NCBI GenBank assembly: GCA_029204225.1
Contig: CM055096.1
Coordinates: forward strand, 71,801,349-71,865,348
Direction: 5' to 3'
Length of the DNA: 64,000 bases
Source: Diphasiastrum complanatum
Lineage: Eukaryota; Streptophyta; Lycopodiopsida; Lycopodiales; Lycopodiaceae
Both the position numbers and the translations under genes were made by a program. Of the stretch, positions 50,690-62,064 are shown piece after piece. Position 1 is the first letter of the stretch. Every line of letters begins with the position of its first letter. The notes below the pieces were generated by a model. The model saw nothing but the letters and a program-made list of their open reading frames with translations. It had not been told where the DNA came from and did not search any database.

Positions 50690-53600
50690 AAAATTCAAGA
50701 CAAGAGTAGTACTAATGGACAAAAAATTATGAAAAATAGTCACTGGAACCGAACTAATTCCCGATGTCAATGAGCAGGCCATTTCAAAGTGGAAGCTCAG
50801 GGATGGCAAGGCTTTCGTCTTGATCACCCTTAACATCTCCGATACATAGATAGGCCACATCAGACAAGTCCAGTCCTTGAAAGAAGCTTGGGATATATTG
50901 AGCACACTTTATGAAGTGAGAGATGTCACTTCGAAGCTGCATTTGAGGAGAAAGTTTTTCTCTCTCAAAATGTCAGAAAGTGATTTTGTTCATAATCACA
51001 TTAATCAATTCAAGATTCTACTGGAGCAAATGGCAGCAATAGGTTCAACGATCGAAGACCCAGACACTGTAATGACCCTATTGTCTAGCCTGCCATCCTC
51101 GTATGAAAATTGGGTGATGATGATTTCCACTCACTCATATATAACATTGTTTGGAGTCATAATCATGCTGCTGCAAGAGGAGACACGAAGGAATGGAACA
51201 TCCTCATTATAAGGTCCTTAACCAAGGATCCTAGTCTAAGCATGCCAATAACAACACAAGGGAAGCGGATGGTGGACAAACCAACCCAACCAATCCTAGA
51301 TCGAACGGATCTAGACCCCAAGCTATAGATCAATCTCAAAGAGGAATGAGGCATTACACTAGCAGCATACAGCTACTAGTCTCACAATCAAAGATACACT
51401 AGTGAGAGCCCAATAGGTATACTTATACCCTCCAAGGCCCATGCACCACTAGTAGTGCACTGTGACACCTCACTGGACACCTCTACAGCCTATCTGGGCC
51501 ATGTCATCTAGTTTCCAAATGACTCACTGATAGACCCATATAAATCCACCATCAAGAGTTTAGGCCTACAACCATTAATTATGACCTTATACACATAAGG
51601 GCCCCAATTCCCTTATAGTCACAATTAACTTACGGGTTGTTGGTCTATTGATCTCTAGCATGGACACGCTACCCAAGACCAATCATGGGCATGACACTCA
51701 TCCTCCATCAACAACTCACAGATAGTGTTTTCAAAGAAAAACACCAGGAAGCAACGGAAGAAGAAAGTTGTTAGACAATTCAACAACAATCAGAAGTAGT
51801 CATAGAAGATCCAGAATCAGAAACCTGCTTAGAACAAGAAAAGACTGTTCTGCAAGTACTACAAGAGGACGAGTCACGAAATCCAAGACTATCAAATCTT
51901 GAATTTCAAGAATGACAAGAAGAAGCAGCCGGATCAACAATCCCATGCAGCTAACACAAAGCAGAAAGCCCAAGAAGATGACGTTGGAGCAGGAGGCCTT
52001 CATGGTGAACCATCACCATGTTGAACAATCTGAGAATTGGTTCCTCAATTTTGGTGCAACGCAACACATGACAAGCCATCAAGAATGGTTTATCATAGCC
52101 TACAACACCAAGAAGTTTGTTTACCTTGGAGACAACAATTCACACAGAATCGAAGGTGAAGATACTGTAAGACTGAATTTCAGAATGGACTGTCAAAACT
52201 GATACCAAATGTATTATATGTCCCGAACCTGACGACAAATCTGTTGTTGATCAATCGAAATACTGATTTAGGACATAGTGTAGAGTTTCAAATAGATTCC
52301 TTTAAAATTCTTGATAAATGTAAGAGAGTTCTTGCACTCAGATAGAGACAACAATATTTCGATAGACTCAGTCATTGTACATTGTAGTTCTACGATTGAT
52401 CGTGCTTTAAACAGTTCAGCATCTGTTAATAAAGAATTGATTTGGTATTATAGACTTGGTCACCTTAATAATATATCGATTGGTAACATGTCTAAGCGTT
52501 CTTCAGTTCTTTAATTAGACTATCGAATTGTAGACCCTCATGTCTGCCAAAGTTGTATTATAGAAAAGTAGGCTAGGAGGCCATTTAAGTCAAATCAAGA
52601 ACATGTATCTGAAAATTTGCTAGACATAGTTCACACATATATATGTGGCCCAAGGAAGACACCATCACTGGCTGGTGCAAAATTCTTTTATTACATTTAT
52701 TGATGACTATTCTAAAAGAACTGTTGTATATTTTATGACGCACAAATCTGAAGCCTTCCAATTCTTCAAGCAATACAAAGAGCATGTTGAGTTGAAGACA
52801 TGCAAGAGAATCAAGGCTCTCAGGAGCGACAATGGCAATGAATACATCACAAACGAATTCAAAGACTACTGTTTCGCTAACGGTATCAAACAACAGTTTG
52901 TTGCTTCCTATTCTCCATAGTTGAATGGACTGACCATAAGGAAGAACATGACTTTAGTCGAGTGCCAAATGCATGATCACTCATGCTTCGTTACCCAAAT
53001 CGTTTTGGCAACATGTTGTATCAACAACAACCTACGTGCAGAATCGATGTATTACTAAAGGCCTTCATCACAGCAAAATCCATCAGGAAGTTTGGACAAG
53101 ATCCAAGCCTTCATTATAGCATTTGAGAGCATTTGGATGTACTGCCTATGGTCATGTCCCAAAGGACAATAGAAAGAAGCTAGATGAGCATTCTTTGAGA
53201 ACTATTTTTGTTGGCCATTGTATTCTGATGGAATGTATAGACTGTACAATATAGAGACTTGTAAAGTTTTTACTAACAAGGATGTGGCTTTGATTAAAGA
53301 TCAGTTTATTGATTTGAAGGACAAGGACCAGATGTAGTCTATTAATTTGTCCCCGACAACTGATACATGTCAAAATACCATTTCGATTCCTTCAAGCAGT
53401 CACACTGTACAGTCAAATTCAAAAGACGATAAAAAGCTGCAACTCAAGAGCAGTCGACACAACCGACACAAAGTCGAATTTCACAATCAAAAGCTTCAAC
53501 CAGAAGATCAACAATAATTCAAACTCAACTTGTTCGATATAATGATGAGTTTCTCACTACTCTATTCAGGAGCCAAACATAGTTGAGGAAGCTATGTCAC

Positions 53601-54890
53601 AGGTCGACTCAGATCTCTAGAAAGAAGCAATGGACAAGGAATACAACTCACTACTGAGGAATAACACATGGACTGTCACCAAGCTACCAGCAGACAAGAA
53701 GATAATCGACTATAAATGGATCTTTAAGATCAAATACAAAGTAGATGACAACATCGACAGAAGGAAAGCTCGACTTGTGGCAAGGGGGTTCTCGCAAACT
53801 CCCAATGTCGACTACTTTAAAACCTTTAGCCTAGTGGTCAAGCATACTTCTATCCGACTGCTGCTATCGTATGCTGCTACAACCAATCTTGAGATACAAC
53901 AGATGGATGTACAAACAACATTCCTCAATGGAGTCATCGAAGAGGACATCTACATGATCCATCCAGAAGGCTATATCCTCAATGGTAAAGAAGACAAGGT
54001 ATGCAAACTCCATAAAGCTTTGTACGGTTTGAAGCAATCATCCAGAGCATGGTTTCATTGAATCAACATGTTCTTGATAGATCATGAATTTCAACCAACC
54101 CCTGCAGACTGTAATGTCTATTTCAAAGCTTTTAATCAATTCTTTGTCATCATCACACTCTATGTATATGATAGGTTGCCTTTTAGCAACAATATTGAGC
54201 TGACAAAGGATACTAAGAGGATGCTATCTCAAGAATTGGAGATGACAGATCTGGGAGAGGTCCATTACTATTTTGGGATTCAGATCCACAGAGAGAAGCA
54301 AAAGGCTTCTCTACATCACTTAGTAGAGGTACTTCCATCATTTACTGACGAAATTCAATTTCATGAATTGCAAGCTTGTACATAATCCCATGGACCCAGG
54401 TCTAAGATTATCTAAGGAGAAATGTCCTCAGACCAATGAGGAGAAGGCCGAAATGAAGGGATATCCATATCAATCTATCATGTGATCGTTGATGTATGTT
54501 ATGATCTCAATGAGGCCTGATCTTGAATACACCATTATCTCCTTGGGCCAACAATGGCCAACCCTGCTATGATCCATTGGAAGGCTCTTCTAAGAGTAAT
54601 CAAGTATGTACGAGCTACTATACCTATGCATTTGCTATGGTGATGTTGATTCATCCGATATCCATACACTTCATTGATATACATACGCAAATTGGGCAGG
54701 CGATGTCGACACTAGAAGATCCACTTCTGGAATTGTCTTCATGCTCACTAATGGTCCAATTTCTTGGAATAGTTGTAAGCAGACCTCCATTGCAATGTCA
54801 TCAACAGAATCAGAATACATTGCAGCCTCTCAAGCTACCGAAGAGGCAATTTGGTTGAGGAATTTATTGTCTGATATTGGTAAAATAACT
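50690..54890 (+). pseudogene. Copia element body gag-PR-IN-RT-RNase H (plus strand)
   Basis: Head to head with the LTR at 49572-50595 but on the other strand and lacking its own LTRs. Gag: SLKEAWDILSTLYEVRDVTS, LLSSLPSSYENWVMMIST (to 51205). A dispersed repeat interrupts it (51213-51690). The knuckle is damaged (CKYYKRTSHEIQDY). Protease region WFLNFGATQHM again has Asn for the active-site Asp. GAG-pre-integrase text WYYRLGHLNNISIGN; integrase ITFIDDYSKRTVVYFM and LRSDNGNEYITNEFKDYC. RT: YKWIFKIKYKVDDNIDRRKA, MDVQTTFLNGVIEEDIYM, LHKALYGLKQSSRAW; the catalytic box is YVYD in place of YVDD. RNase H is recognisable only in fragments (STESEYIAASQATEEAIW, near 54800). Dead by numerous stops and shifts. 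Confidence 0.9.
51213..51690. repeat. Dispersed repeat, copy 2, inside copia gag
   Basis: Same repeat as 11408-11830, with about 80 additional bases. It splits gag between LLQEETRRNGTS and the lysine-rich VFSKKNTRKQRKKK segment, so it arrived after the copia. Target duplication not resolved. Confidence 0.8.
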
Positions 54891-56400
54891 ATCCCTACAT
54901 AATGGTTTGCTTTTCTACAAAAGAATCACAAATCTTGTCTTGGTGTTTCTAATGATGATCAAAAGGGTCTTTCAAAAATATGTGAGATTGTTAGACATCT
55001 CAGAAGTATTCACAATAATCATGATCACATGAAAATTCACGATCAATATTCACAATAATCATGATCGGTTTTCACCAGTATTCAGAATATTAGGTCCATG
55101 TGTGAGTAAGGAGAAATTTTTTGTCCTCAAAGCATGGTGGTGATAGGGAGACCAAGATCCGCATTTGACTTCTTCATTGTTCACAACAAGAAAGACTAAA
55201 TTGAAAATGGATACCATAAAACTACATGAAATACTTTTGGGTATCAAAAAATCCTGATGTTTTGACAAAGCACAAGATTGAAATTAACTTTAAGATCTTA
55301 CTAAGTATAGTTTTTATTTTATTTTAGAGCATTTTTTAAAGAGCAATACATTTTTGAGGTGTTAGCTCAACATGTTTATATGGATTCCGAGGTCAGTGTG
55401 CAATATTTGAATTCTCATGATCATCCTTGTTATATTTTTCTTTATTCTTTGCTTTCATTTGTTTTCATCTTGTATTTTGAATTTTATAGTCTTATGGGTC
55501 TTATTGTGCTCTCGCATGCTTGAATGAAGAAATATGACAAGTGATAATGTATTTGGTAATTTCCTTGACAATATATTTTATTGTTTTTAATAGTGTCTTC
55601 TTTTGTAGGATGTATACAAAATGTCTTCCATATATCGGATGAAGAATTGATCCACTATTCAAAGATGGGTCTTGAAGACTACGTGATTGATGGTTGGCGA
55701 CAATTATCTAAAATTGTGAATACTGAAAAAGCGATTATCTTGAATATTGATCGTGATTATTGTGAATACTATCAAAAAAATAATTCAAGCTTCAATTCAA
55801 AATGTCCAGCAACAAACATTGTTGCTAGGCAAGAAGCTACTTGAATCATGTATTGACCGAAAATAATTCCATACTCCACAAGGGTAAAAATCCCATGCTT
55901 ATAGAGCTATGAAACTATAAATTGTCCTGAAAACAATAAAATGATGAATAAATAACCAACATTTCAAGAAAAGCTCATATATGATAAGTTTATGTTTTTT
56001 CAAAAACTGGTTAATGAACAAAAAGAACCAATTCACAAATTAATACTCCATGCGCAAGAGCTCCCATATGAACAATTTTGTCTTCTTCACCAGGCCCAGT
56101 TAGGTTCACTGGATGCGTACAGACTGGTCCTTCAAAGATGGAAGGTTTATTACATCAAAGAAATCTTATAGTAAAACCACACACTTAAGGATCTTTGACA
56201 AAAACTAAGAGCAAAATAGACGGTTTGTAGTGGAAAAATATTCTATTGTGTCTGAACAATTTTCATATAATATGATATTAAAATTTGGAAACTCTAACAT
56301 AAGGGCTAAAACAAAAACATTGTCCAGCTCACAATTGACATTTTCATAATTTAGAAAACTGCCTAGGTTATGCCTTTATAATATGGTAAGGAGAGCTAGC
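54891..56400. other. No recognised gene
   Basis: An 88-codon plus-strand frame at 55581-55844 (ISDEELIHYSKMGLEDYVID and ATNIVARQEAT) matches nothing I know. TATTCACAATAATCATGATC occurs twice (about 55006 and 55046). Confidence 0.45.
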
Positions 56401-56800
56401 TAATTCATTGTATTTAAGGCATAACATTTTGCACTCTTGCACGACAAAGAATAAAACCAAACCCTAAACGCATGAAGACAAACAACTTAGTAATTACAAT
56501 TCAGAATCACCTAGATCTATACTGATAAAGCTTCCCACCTACATGTAGAACTGTGACAAAATCGATGACGCAAAAATTATAACCAGCACAACAGTGGGCA
56601 TAATTCATTGTCTTAATACAAAACATTATGCACTCTTGCATGAAAAAGAATAAACCAAACCCTAAACAAATGAAGACAAACAACTTAGTAATTGCAACAC
56701 ATAATCATCCGGATCTGTATTGATAAAGCTTTCCACCTGCATGCAAAACTGTGACAAAACCGATGAAGCAAAAACTCATAACCAACACAACGATGGGCAT
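56401..56800. repeat. Tandem duplication of about 200 bp covering the SEC61-beta 3' end
   Basis: 56401-56600 and 56601-56800 align throughout (TAATTCATTG, CACTCTTGCA, AACAACTTAGTAATT, CTGTGACAAAA). Each holds the last ~35 codons of SEC61-beta and its 3' flank on the minus strand. The left copy has lost the frame. Confidence 0.85.
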
Positions 56801-56989
56801 GATCTTCAACCTGGGAGTGCCATCAATGTAAAATCGTAACATATTGGTATTGTTAGTTCCATATCCTCCTCCTTCACCACCTATCCTTCTCCTCCAAAGG
56901 TTGGATGCTACAACGTTGCCTATAGGGACTGGTCTAGCAGTTGGTCGGGATGGGTCAAGAATCAGAACAAAGTTGTTGAATTTGTGCAC
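56705..56989 (-). CDS. SEC61B: SEC61-beta-like protein, possibly a retrocopy
   Basis: 94 residues ending in the tail-anchored core of the ER translocon beta subunit: basic RRRIGG (33-38), Gly-rich linker [10 protein letters not shown], the signature [15 protein letters not shown] (49-63; family NMLRFYTDDAPGLKI), and a single membrane span [19 protein letters not shown] (65-83) followed by [11 protein letters not shown]61-beta sits with SEC61-alpha and -gamma at the ER and helps link the ribosome and signal-recognition machinery. Length is usual for the family. Unlike the family, conserved TD and G are changed (YIDGTPR), VFG is AGG, and the N-terminus ([10 protein letters not shown]) is unusual; the first Met may not be real. 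A second, frameshifted copy of the C-terminus lies directly downstream, at 56505-56600. An intact frame argues for function; the substitutions and tandem copy argue for a decaying retrocopy. Confidence 0.72.
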   Translation of the reverse strand: MHKFNNFVLILDPSRPTARPVPIGNVVASNLWRRRIGGEGGGYGTNNTNMLRFYIDGTPRLKIMPIVVLVMSFCFIGFVTVLHAGGKLYQYRSG

Positions 56990-57347
56990 ACTATTTTATT
57001 AGCTTTTGCTTTGAGAATCTATTCATTCATGCATAATAAAACATTACATTTGCATGTCTTTGATGTTTTGGCCTTATGTATCATGCATTGTTTGCACGAA
57101 TTGCTAAAAACTTTTTAATAGAAACAGATGCATGTTCGATTAGCCCTTGTTGGCAGATTCCTTGAGGCCAACATTAACAATATAGTTGCGAGGGTCGTGG
57201 CATCCTGTGTGCGTAAGCCCATGGCCCAATGAGCACTTGTAAATAATCTGTTTTGAAATAACTAGACTTTCGGCCATGTGATTAAAATAATATTAAAAGG
57301 CCAAAGTTTAAGTTAAACTTAGTAAGTTCCTAAGTTTTTGTAGTTAG
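56990..57347. other. Intergenic, nothing recognised
   Basis: The 5-bp GTTAG at 57343-57347 is the left half of an imperfect target duplication of the next element (ATTAG at 61113-61117). Confidence 0.5.
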
Positions 57348-57617
57348 ACTTAGAATTTGCTTTGAACAGGAACACAGATCATGCTACACAGTAACACAGA
57401 CTAGAAAACACTCTACAAGCTCACATAGCAACTGTATTTCTCAAAATGAAATTACACTGTACATATAGTTGTTCACTCAAGCAACCCATGCATGACCTAG
57501 GTTGTCGTTGGCGGGATGCGTGTCCCGTCAACTTGCCTCATGGAGAGGCCAACTGATCCTTATCAACTGATAGGACCCACAGTACAGTAGCACAATGATT
57601 CTACTTTAATTCTAACT
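57348..57617 (-). repeat. 3' LTR of the copia deletion derivative
   Basis: 270 bp. In element sense starts AGTTAGAATTAAAG and ends CAAATTCTAAGT; it lacks the usual TG and CA termini, as does its partner. Confidence 0.85.
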
Positions 57618-57672
57618 CTCTCCCTTAAAGTAGAGTCTATTTTTTATACAATCATATACATAGCTTTTAAAG

Positions 57673-59493
57673 TCAACAAACTTTAAGTACAGAAAGCTTT
57701 GATCTAAACTTATCAAACTTTTCTCCAACAAGTGGCTTAGTGAAAATATCAGCTAGTTGTTCTTCCATACTACAATGAACAACATGAATTTCACGACTCA
57801 GCAGCCTCTCACGTATAAAGTGATACTGAATCTCAATGTGTTTAGTTCTCGCATGGAACACTGGATTCTTTGCTAGTTGAATGCCACTCTAACTGTTGCT
57901 ATGTAACATTGTGGGATTTTTCTGCTTCATGCCAACTTCTTCCAAGATTTGTCTCAACCATATAGCTTCATGTGCTGCACTACACATTGCCTTATACTCT
58001 GCTTATGTGGTGGATAAAGCAATTGTACTTTGCTTCTTACTAGACCAGGAAAAGCAACTACCACAAAACTGGAATACATACCCTGTGGTGGATCTACGAT
58101 CATCATAGTCACCTCCCCAATCTGCATCCACATAGCCACACAACTCAGGTAAACCGTCATGCTTCCTGTAAATCAAGCCATAATCTGAAGTGCCTTTTAC
58201 ATAATGCAAAATGCGCTTAACTGCCTTCCAATGCATTTTCGTAGGTGCTGCCATAAACTGACTTACAATACCAATAGCATAACATATATCTGGTCTAGTC
58301 ATGGTAAGGTAAATCAAGCTCCCTACTAACTGCCTATGCAGCGTAGCATCAAATGACTGTGACTCATCAAGCTTAGAAAGCATTTTACCTGGTTCAATAG
58401 GAGTATTTATTGGTTTGCAATCCTGCAACCTAAACATATGCAGCAACTCTTTGACATACTTCACCTGTGTTAAACCCACTTCGTGTCCTTTTTGCCACAC
58501 CTCTACTCCAAGGCAATAATGCATCAGGCTGAGATCTGTCATCTCGAATTGTTCCATGAGGTCTGTCTTGATCATGTCTATCATCTCTTGATTATTTCCC
58601 ATAATAATCAAGTCATCAACATAAAGAGCAATCAAAGCAACCATACCATCAAAGCATAAGACATATAGATTTGGATCAGAATGTGTTCTCACCATCCCCT
58701 TTGAACGAAAGTAGGCATCAATCCCGCTATACCACGCACGTGGTGCCTGTTTAAGACCATAAAGCACTTTCTTCAAGCGACATACTTTATTTTCCTATCC
58801 CTTTGCTACAAAGCCTTCAGGTTGATCAATGAACACCTCTTCTTCTAACTCACCATTTAGAAAAGTAGATTTCACATCCATCTGATGCAAAGGCCAACCA
58901 AAATGTGAAGCTAAAGCAACAAGTAGACGTAGAGTATTCCACTTACATACTGGCGCAAAGGTCTCCTCATAGTCAATGCCTTTACTTTGTGCATACCCTT
59001 TGATCACCAATCTTGCCTTGTGCTTTGCTATACTTCCATCTGCATGGTACTTAGTCTTGTGTATACCCATGCAAGCAATGGGTTTCTTGCCAACTGGTGG
59101 TTCTACTAAGTCCCATGTGCTATGCTTAGGAATTGACTCCATCTCCTCTCCCATGGCCTTGACCCAAATGTCATCATCCTTCGCTTCACCATAAGTCGAA
59201 GGTTCTTTGCTTTGAATAATGCTAGATAAGAGAGCATAATTTGCTTCATACCTTTCAGGTTATGTCTCGAACTGCTCCTTTAGCACATCCCATGCCTGTC
59301 TGGGTGTAACAGCATCACAAATGTGGGTAATGATGTGATCCTTCACTAACAAGTTAATGAAGGTCAAAGCTTTCCTCATCTTTTGTTCGAACACTTTGAT
59401 ATATGCTTCATTTGGCGGCCTTCTCTCATCTCCTGTGACGACTTCCCACACGTCTTTCTCCATCAGTATATTTTTCATTTTGAATTTCCACAC
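57673..59493 (-). pseudogene. Copia gag-RT-RNase H fusion frame
   Basis: One frame from gag to RNase H with only four stops. Gag N-terminus: MWKFKMKNILMEKDVWEVV and TFINLLVKDHIITHI, QAWDVLKEQFE, then TAA (near 59262). Instead of the rest of gag, protease and integrase, the frame passes through NYALLSSIIQSKEPSTYGEA straight into RT: MGEEMESIPKHSTWDLVEPP, KHKARLVIKGYAQSKGIDYE, LHQMDVKSTFLNGELEEEV, TAG (near 58793), LYGLKQAPRAWY, the intact catalytic box in ALYVDDLIIMG, FEMTDLSLMHYCLGVEV and TRPDICYAIGIVSQFM. RNase H: GYVDADWGGDYDDRRSTTGY, FSWSSKKQSTIALSTT, TAA, AEYKAM, a further TAG, then ARTKHIEIQYHFIRE and LADIFTKPL to 57673. All pieces share one frame, so no frameshift has occurred. Confidence 0.88.
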
Positions 59494-60826
59494 TGGTTGG
59501 AAATCCCATCCAATTTGCTACTTTCACTCAAAATGGACTCTCCCATGTTTGTCATCGCCAAACTGCTTGAAACTTCTACCGTAGGCTAAAAGCAGTATGT
59601 CGAGGCCAACTGTGATGTCAGAAGTTGAAAATAATGACCTGCACTTTTTTCCTTACCAGGCCACTCGCCGCTTTTCCACCAATTTGAAAGCCAAATTGGC
59701 GTCGCCTTCCTTCAGCATCAACTCCCAACTACATGCCCAATGGAATGGTGAAATCACTTTTGGCGCACTCCGAACACTTTCTCCGCTACAATCACTCTGT
59801 TTTGTTGTATCATACTTGCAGGTACAGTCCGGGTGCCCTTCGTTTAAAGGTTATAGCCTTTTGTTTGGGTCAAAACGGACAAAGGACCCAAAAATAGGGA
59901 CTTTTCTTGTTTTTGAACTATTTTTTCACCTTGAAGAAACTTCACACCACTTGTGAAGGGACCCAACTCCAATTTCAGTATGAAAATTTTTAAAGAAAAT
60001 GAAGTGCCCCTTGCACTTCTCTGCCCTTCAGTCCCACTTCACTTAAATCCAATGATGGGTTTTAATCATGTGGTCCAGATTGTTCCCTGAGCAATCTATC
60101 ACGGCCGTTGATCCTCGATCTTCATGATCGGACGGTTTTTCCTTCTTCTGTGCGCTGAAGCTTCCTCAAGCAGCCGCTACACACTTTCTTACACTACGCT
60201 GATGCCCCCGTTGGTCACGCGCGAGCTCCACGCTCCTCTTTCTCTCCCTTCATCCAAGGTTTTTGGATATGGCTACCACCTTCAGATTCACATTCTCTCA
60301 CGCTTCCACGACCAGCCACGGCCTTCTCAAGTCTGATTTGCACTACTAGGGCACCCTCCTCTGGAACTTCACAGCTTCCAAAAAGGTCCAGAATGGAGAG
60401 AAATCCGCTTTCTTGAGTTTTCAAACCCTAAGCCAAGGTTTTTTTCAGAAAACTAATTTTGGCTTTCTGTTCACAGTCTTCTGCCAGGCCTATCCTCTTC
60501 CTCTGAGGTCGCCCTACTGCTAGAAATATGATGCTTCAATCCATTTGTCAAACGGTGTCCGATTGAATACACACTGACTACAAACACCAAATAGCCTTCC
60601 TTCGGAATTTCAAAATTCCGTTTGCTGAGGTTCTGATTCAGCCGACAACTCTTGTCTCTGAATCCTGATACAGTCTCAAGCTCACCAAGCTTCTGTGTGC
60701 TAAACTCTCTGCACCAGTACTTCTCCTTCCGTCTTTAACCCGCTGTAAGCCCCGAACTCTCAGAAGACAGTTCTCCCGAAACTCTCTTCAACGATGATGC
60801 TGTACTGTGTGTACACTCCTTGTACG

Positions 60827-60838
60827 GCTCTGATACCA
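60827..60838 (-). promoter_or_regulatory. Primer-binding site, initiator tRNA-Met
   Basis: In element sense TGGTATCAGAGC, directly adjoining the 5' LTR. Confidence 0.93.
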
Positions 60839-61112
60839 ACTTAGAATTTGTTTCAAACAGGAACACAGATCATGCTACATAGTAACACAAATAGAAAACA
60901 CTCTCCACAACAAGCTCACATAGCAACTGTATTTCTCAAAATGAAATTACACTGTACATATAGTTGTTCACTCAGGCAACCCATGCATGACCCAGGTTGC
61001 CATTGGCGGGACGCGTGTCCCGTCGACTTGCCTCGTGGCGAGGCCAACTGATCCTTATCAACTGATATGACCCACAGTACAGTAGCACGATGATTCTACT
61101 TTAATTCTAACT
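60839..61112 (-). repeat. 5' LTR of the copia deletion derivative
   Basis: 274 bp, homologous to 57348-57617. It keeps CpG sites (GGGACGCGTGTCCCGTCG) that are TpG or CpA in the partner. GGGACGCGTGTCCC is a near-perfect palindrome. Confidence 0.87.
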
Positions 61113-61408
61113 ATTAGGTGGGTGTGCTTCTTTGTACACCACCGTAGATTAGTTTGTGTTTCTGGTGAAGGGTGTGGATTTCAATCCCACCTCCTTGCAG
61201 GTAGCCAATAGAAAGCAAGGGGCAAGGACCATCCCAAAGATAAAAAGGCATCTATTGTACACCATTTTGATATACTATTTTGAATAGGAAAAATTCTACT
61301 CAATTTTGGTGTCTCTCCTCTCTCATGGCTCCTCCCCTCTTCTCCATCTCTCTTCCCTTCTCTACTTCTTGGTTCTTGATCTCTCTCTTTCTCCTCTTCT
61401 TGAAAGAT

Positions 61409-61413
<5 letters not shown>
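61113..61413. other. Unassigned; weak tRNA-like (SINE-type) box
   Basis: GTGGATTTCAATCCCAC near 61171-61187 looks like a tRNA T-arm (stem GTGG/CCAC around TTCAA). No complete tRNA or SINE structure could be built. Confidence 0.3.

Positions 61414-61500
<87 letters not shown>
61414..61500. repeat. (CT)n microsatellite, about 87 bp
   Basis: Uninterrupted CT run. The following 560 bp (61501-62064) contain nothing recognised; they may include the LINE 3' tail, but no poly-A was found. Confidence 0.98.
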
Positions 61501-61503
<3 letters not shown>

Positions 61504-62064
61504 CCATTGGTGGTTAATTTAGATGGTTGATTTAGCATATATATGGATGATGTTTTGATGTTTCAAGGTAGGTTAGAAGTTAAGATCTGCTTCTTTGTGT
61601 TCTTGTTTGGAAATGTAAATATTGTAGATAAGCTTTGATCTGCTTTGTCTTCTTTCCTTTCTTGGCATTTCTTTGCTGTAAATAGCTTTTGAGTTCTTGA
61701 TTTTTGCATGTTTTTGGGTTCTTGTTTGGTTGGTTTCCTGCTGGATTCATGAAGAGGTGGTTTCTTGATTGGTTTCTAGGTGGAGGGTCTTTAATACAAG
61801 CTTAAGGTTCGAGCTCGGTGGGAAGGGTGAAGGTGGAAAAGAACTATACTACAACACGATGAGTGGTTGAATGATTGAGATATGTGCTAGAATCGGCAAA
61901 CATTGACGTCGTGTCGGGCTTGCAAACACAACTCACAAACCTGTCATGACTTTGTTACTTTGAAAATGTTTCACTCACCATTTAGCTGAGGCCCAGCACA
62001 AACACTGTATGTTCCTGCAACTAAGTATTGCAAGTGCTTGAGTGCATTGTAAACTCATAGAAAT

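Larger units (their letters stand above)
57348..61112 (-). mobile_element. Copia deletion derivative with both LTRs, gag fused to RT
   Basis: A 3.77-kb element on the minus strand: 5' LTR (60839-61112), PBS (60827-60838), long leader (59500-60826), gag-RT-RNase H frame, PPT CTTTAAGGGAGAG (57618-57630) and 3' LTR (57348-57617). Protease, integrase and most of gag are absent. LTR copies differ at about 15 positions (about 5.5%) plus small indels, many being CpG-to-TpG. Flanking GTTAG/ATTAG match at 4 of 5 bases. Confidence 0.88.

Noticed and set aside
55581-55844. 88-codon plus-strand frame with ISDEELIHYSKMGLEDY
   Set aside because: Looks protein-like but I could not tie it to a family, and there is no supporting context; kept only as a note.
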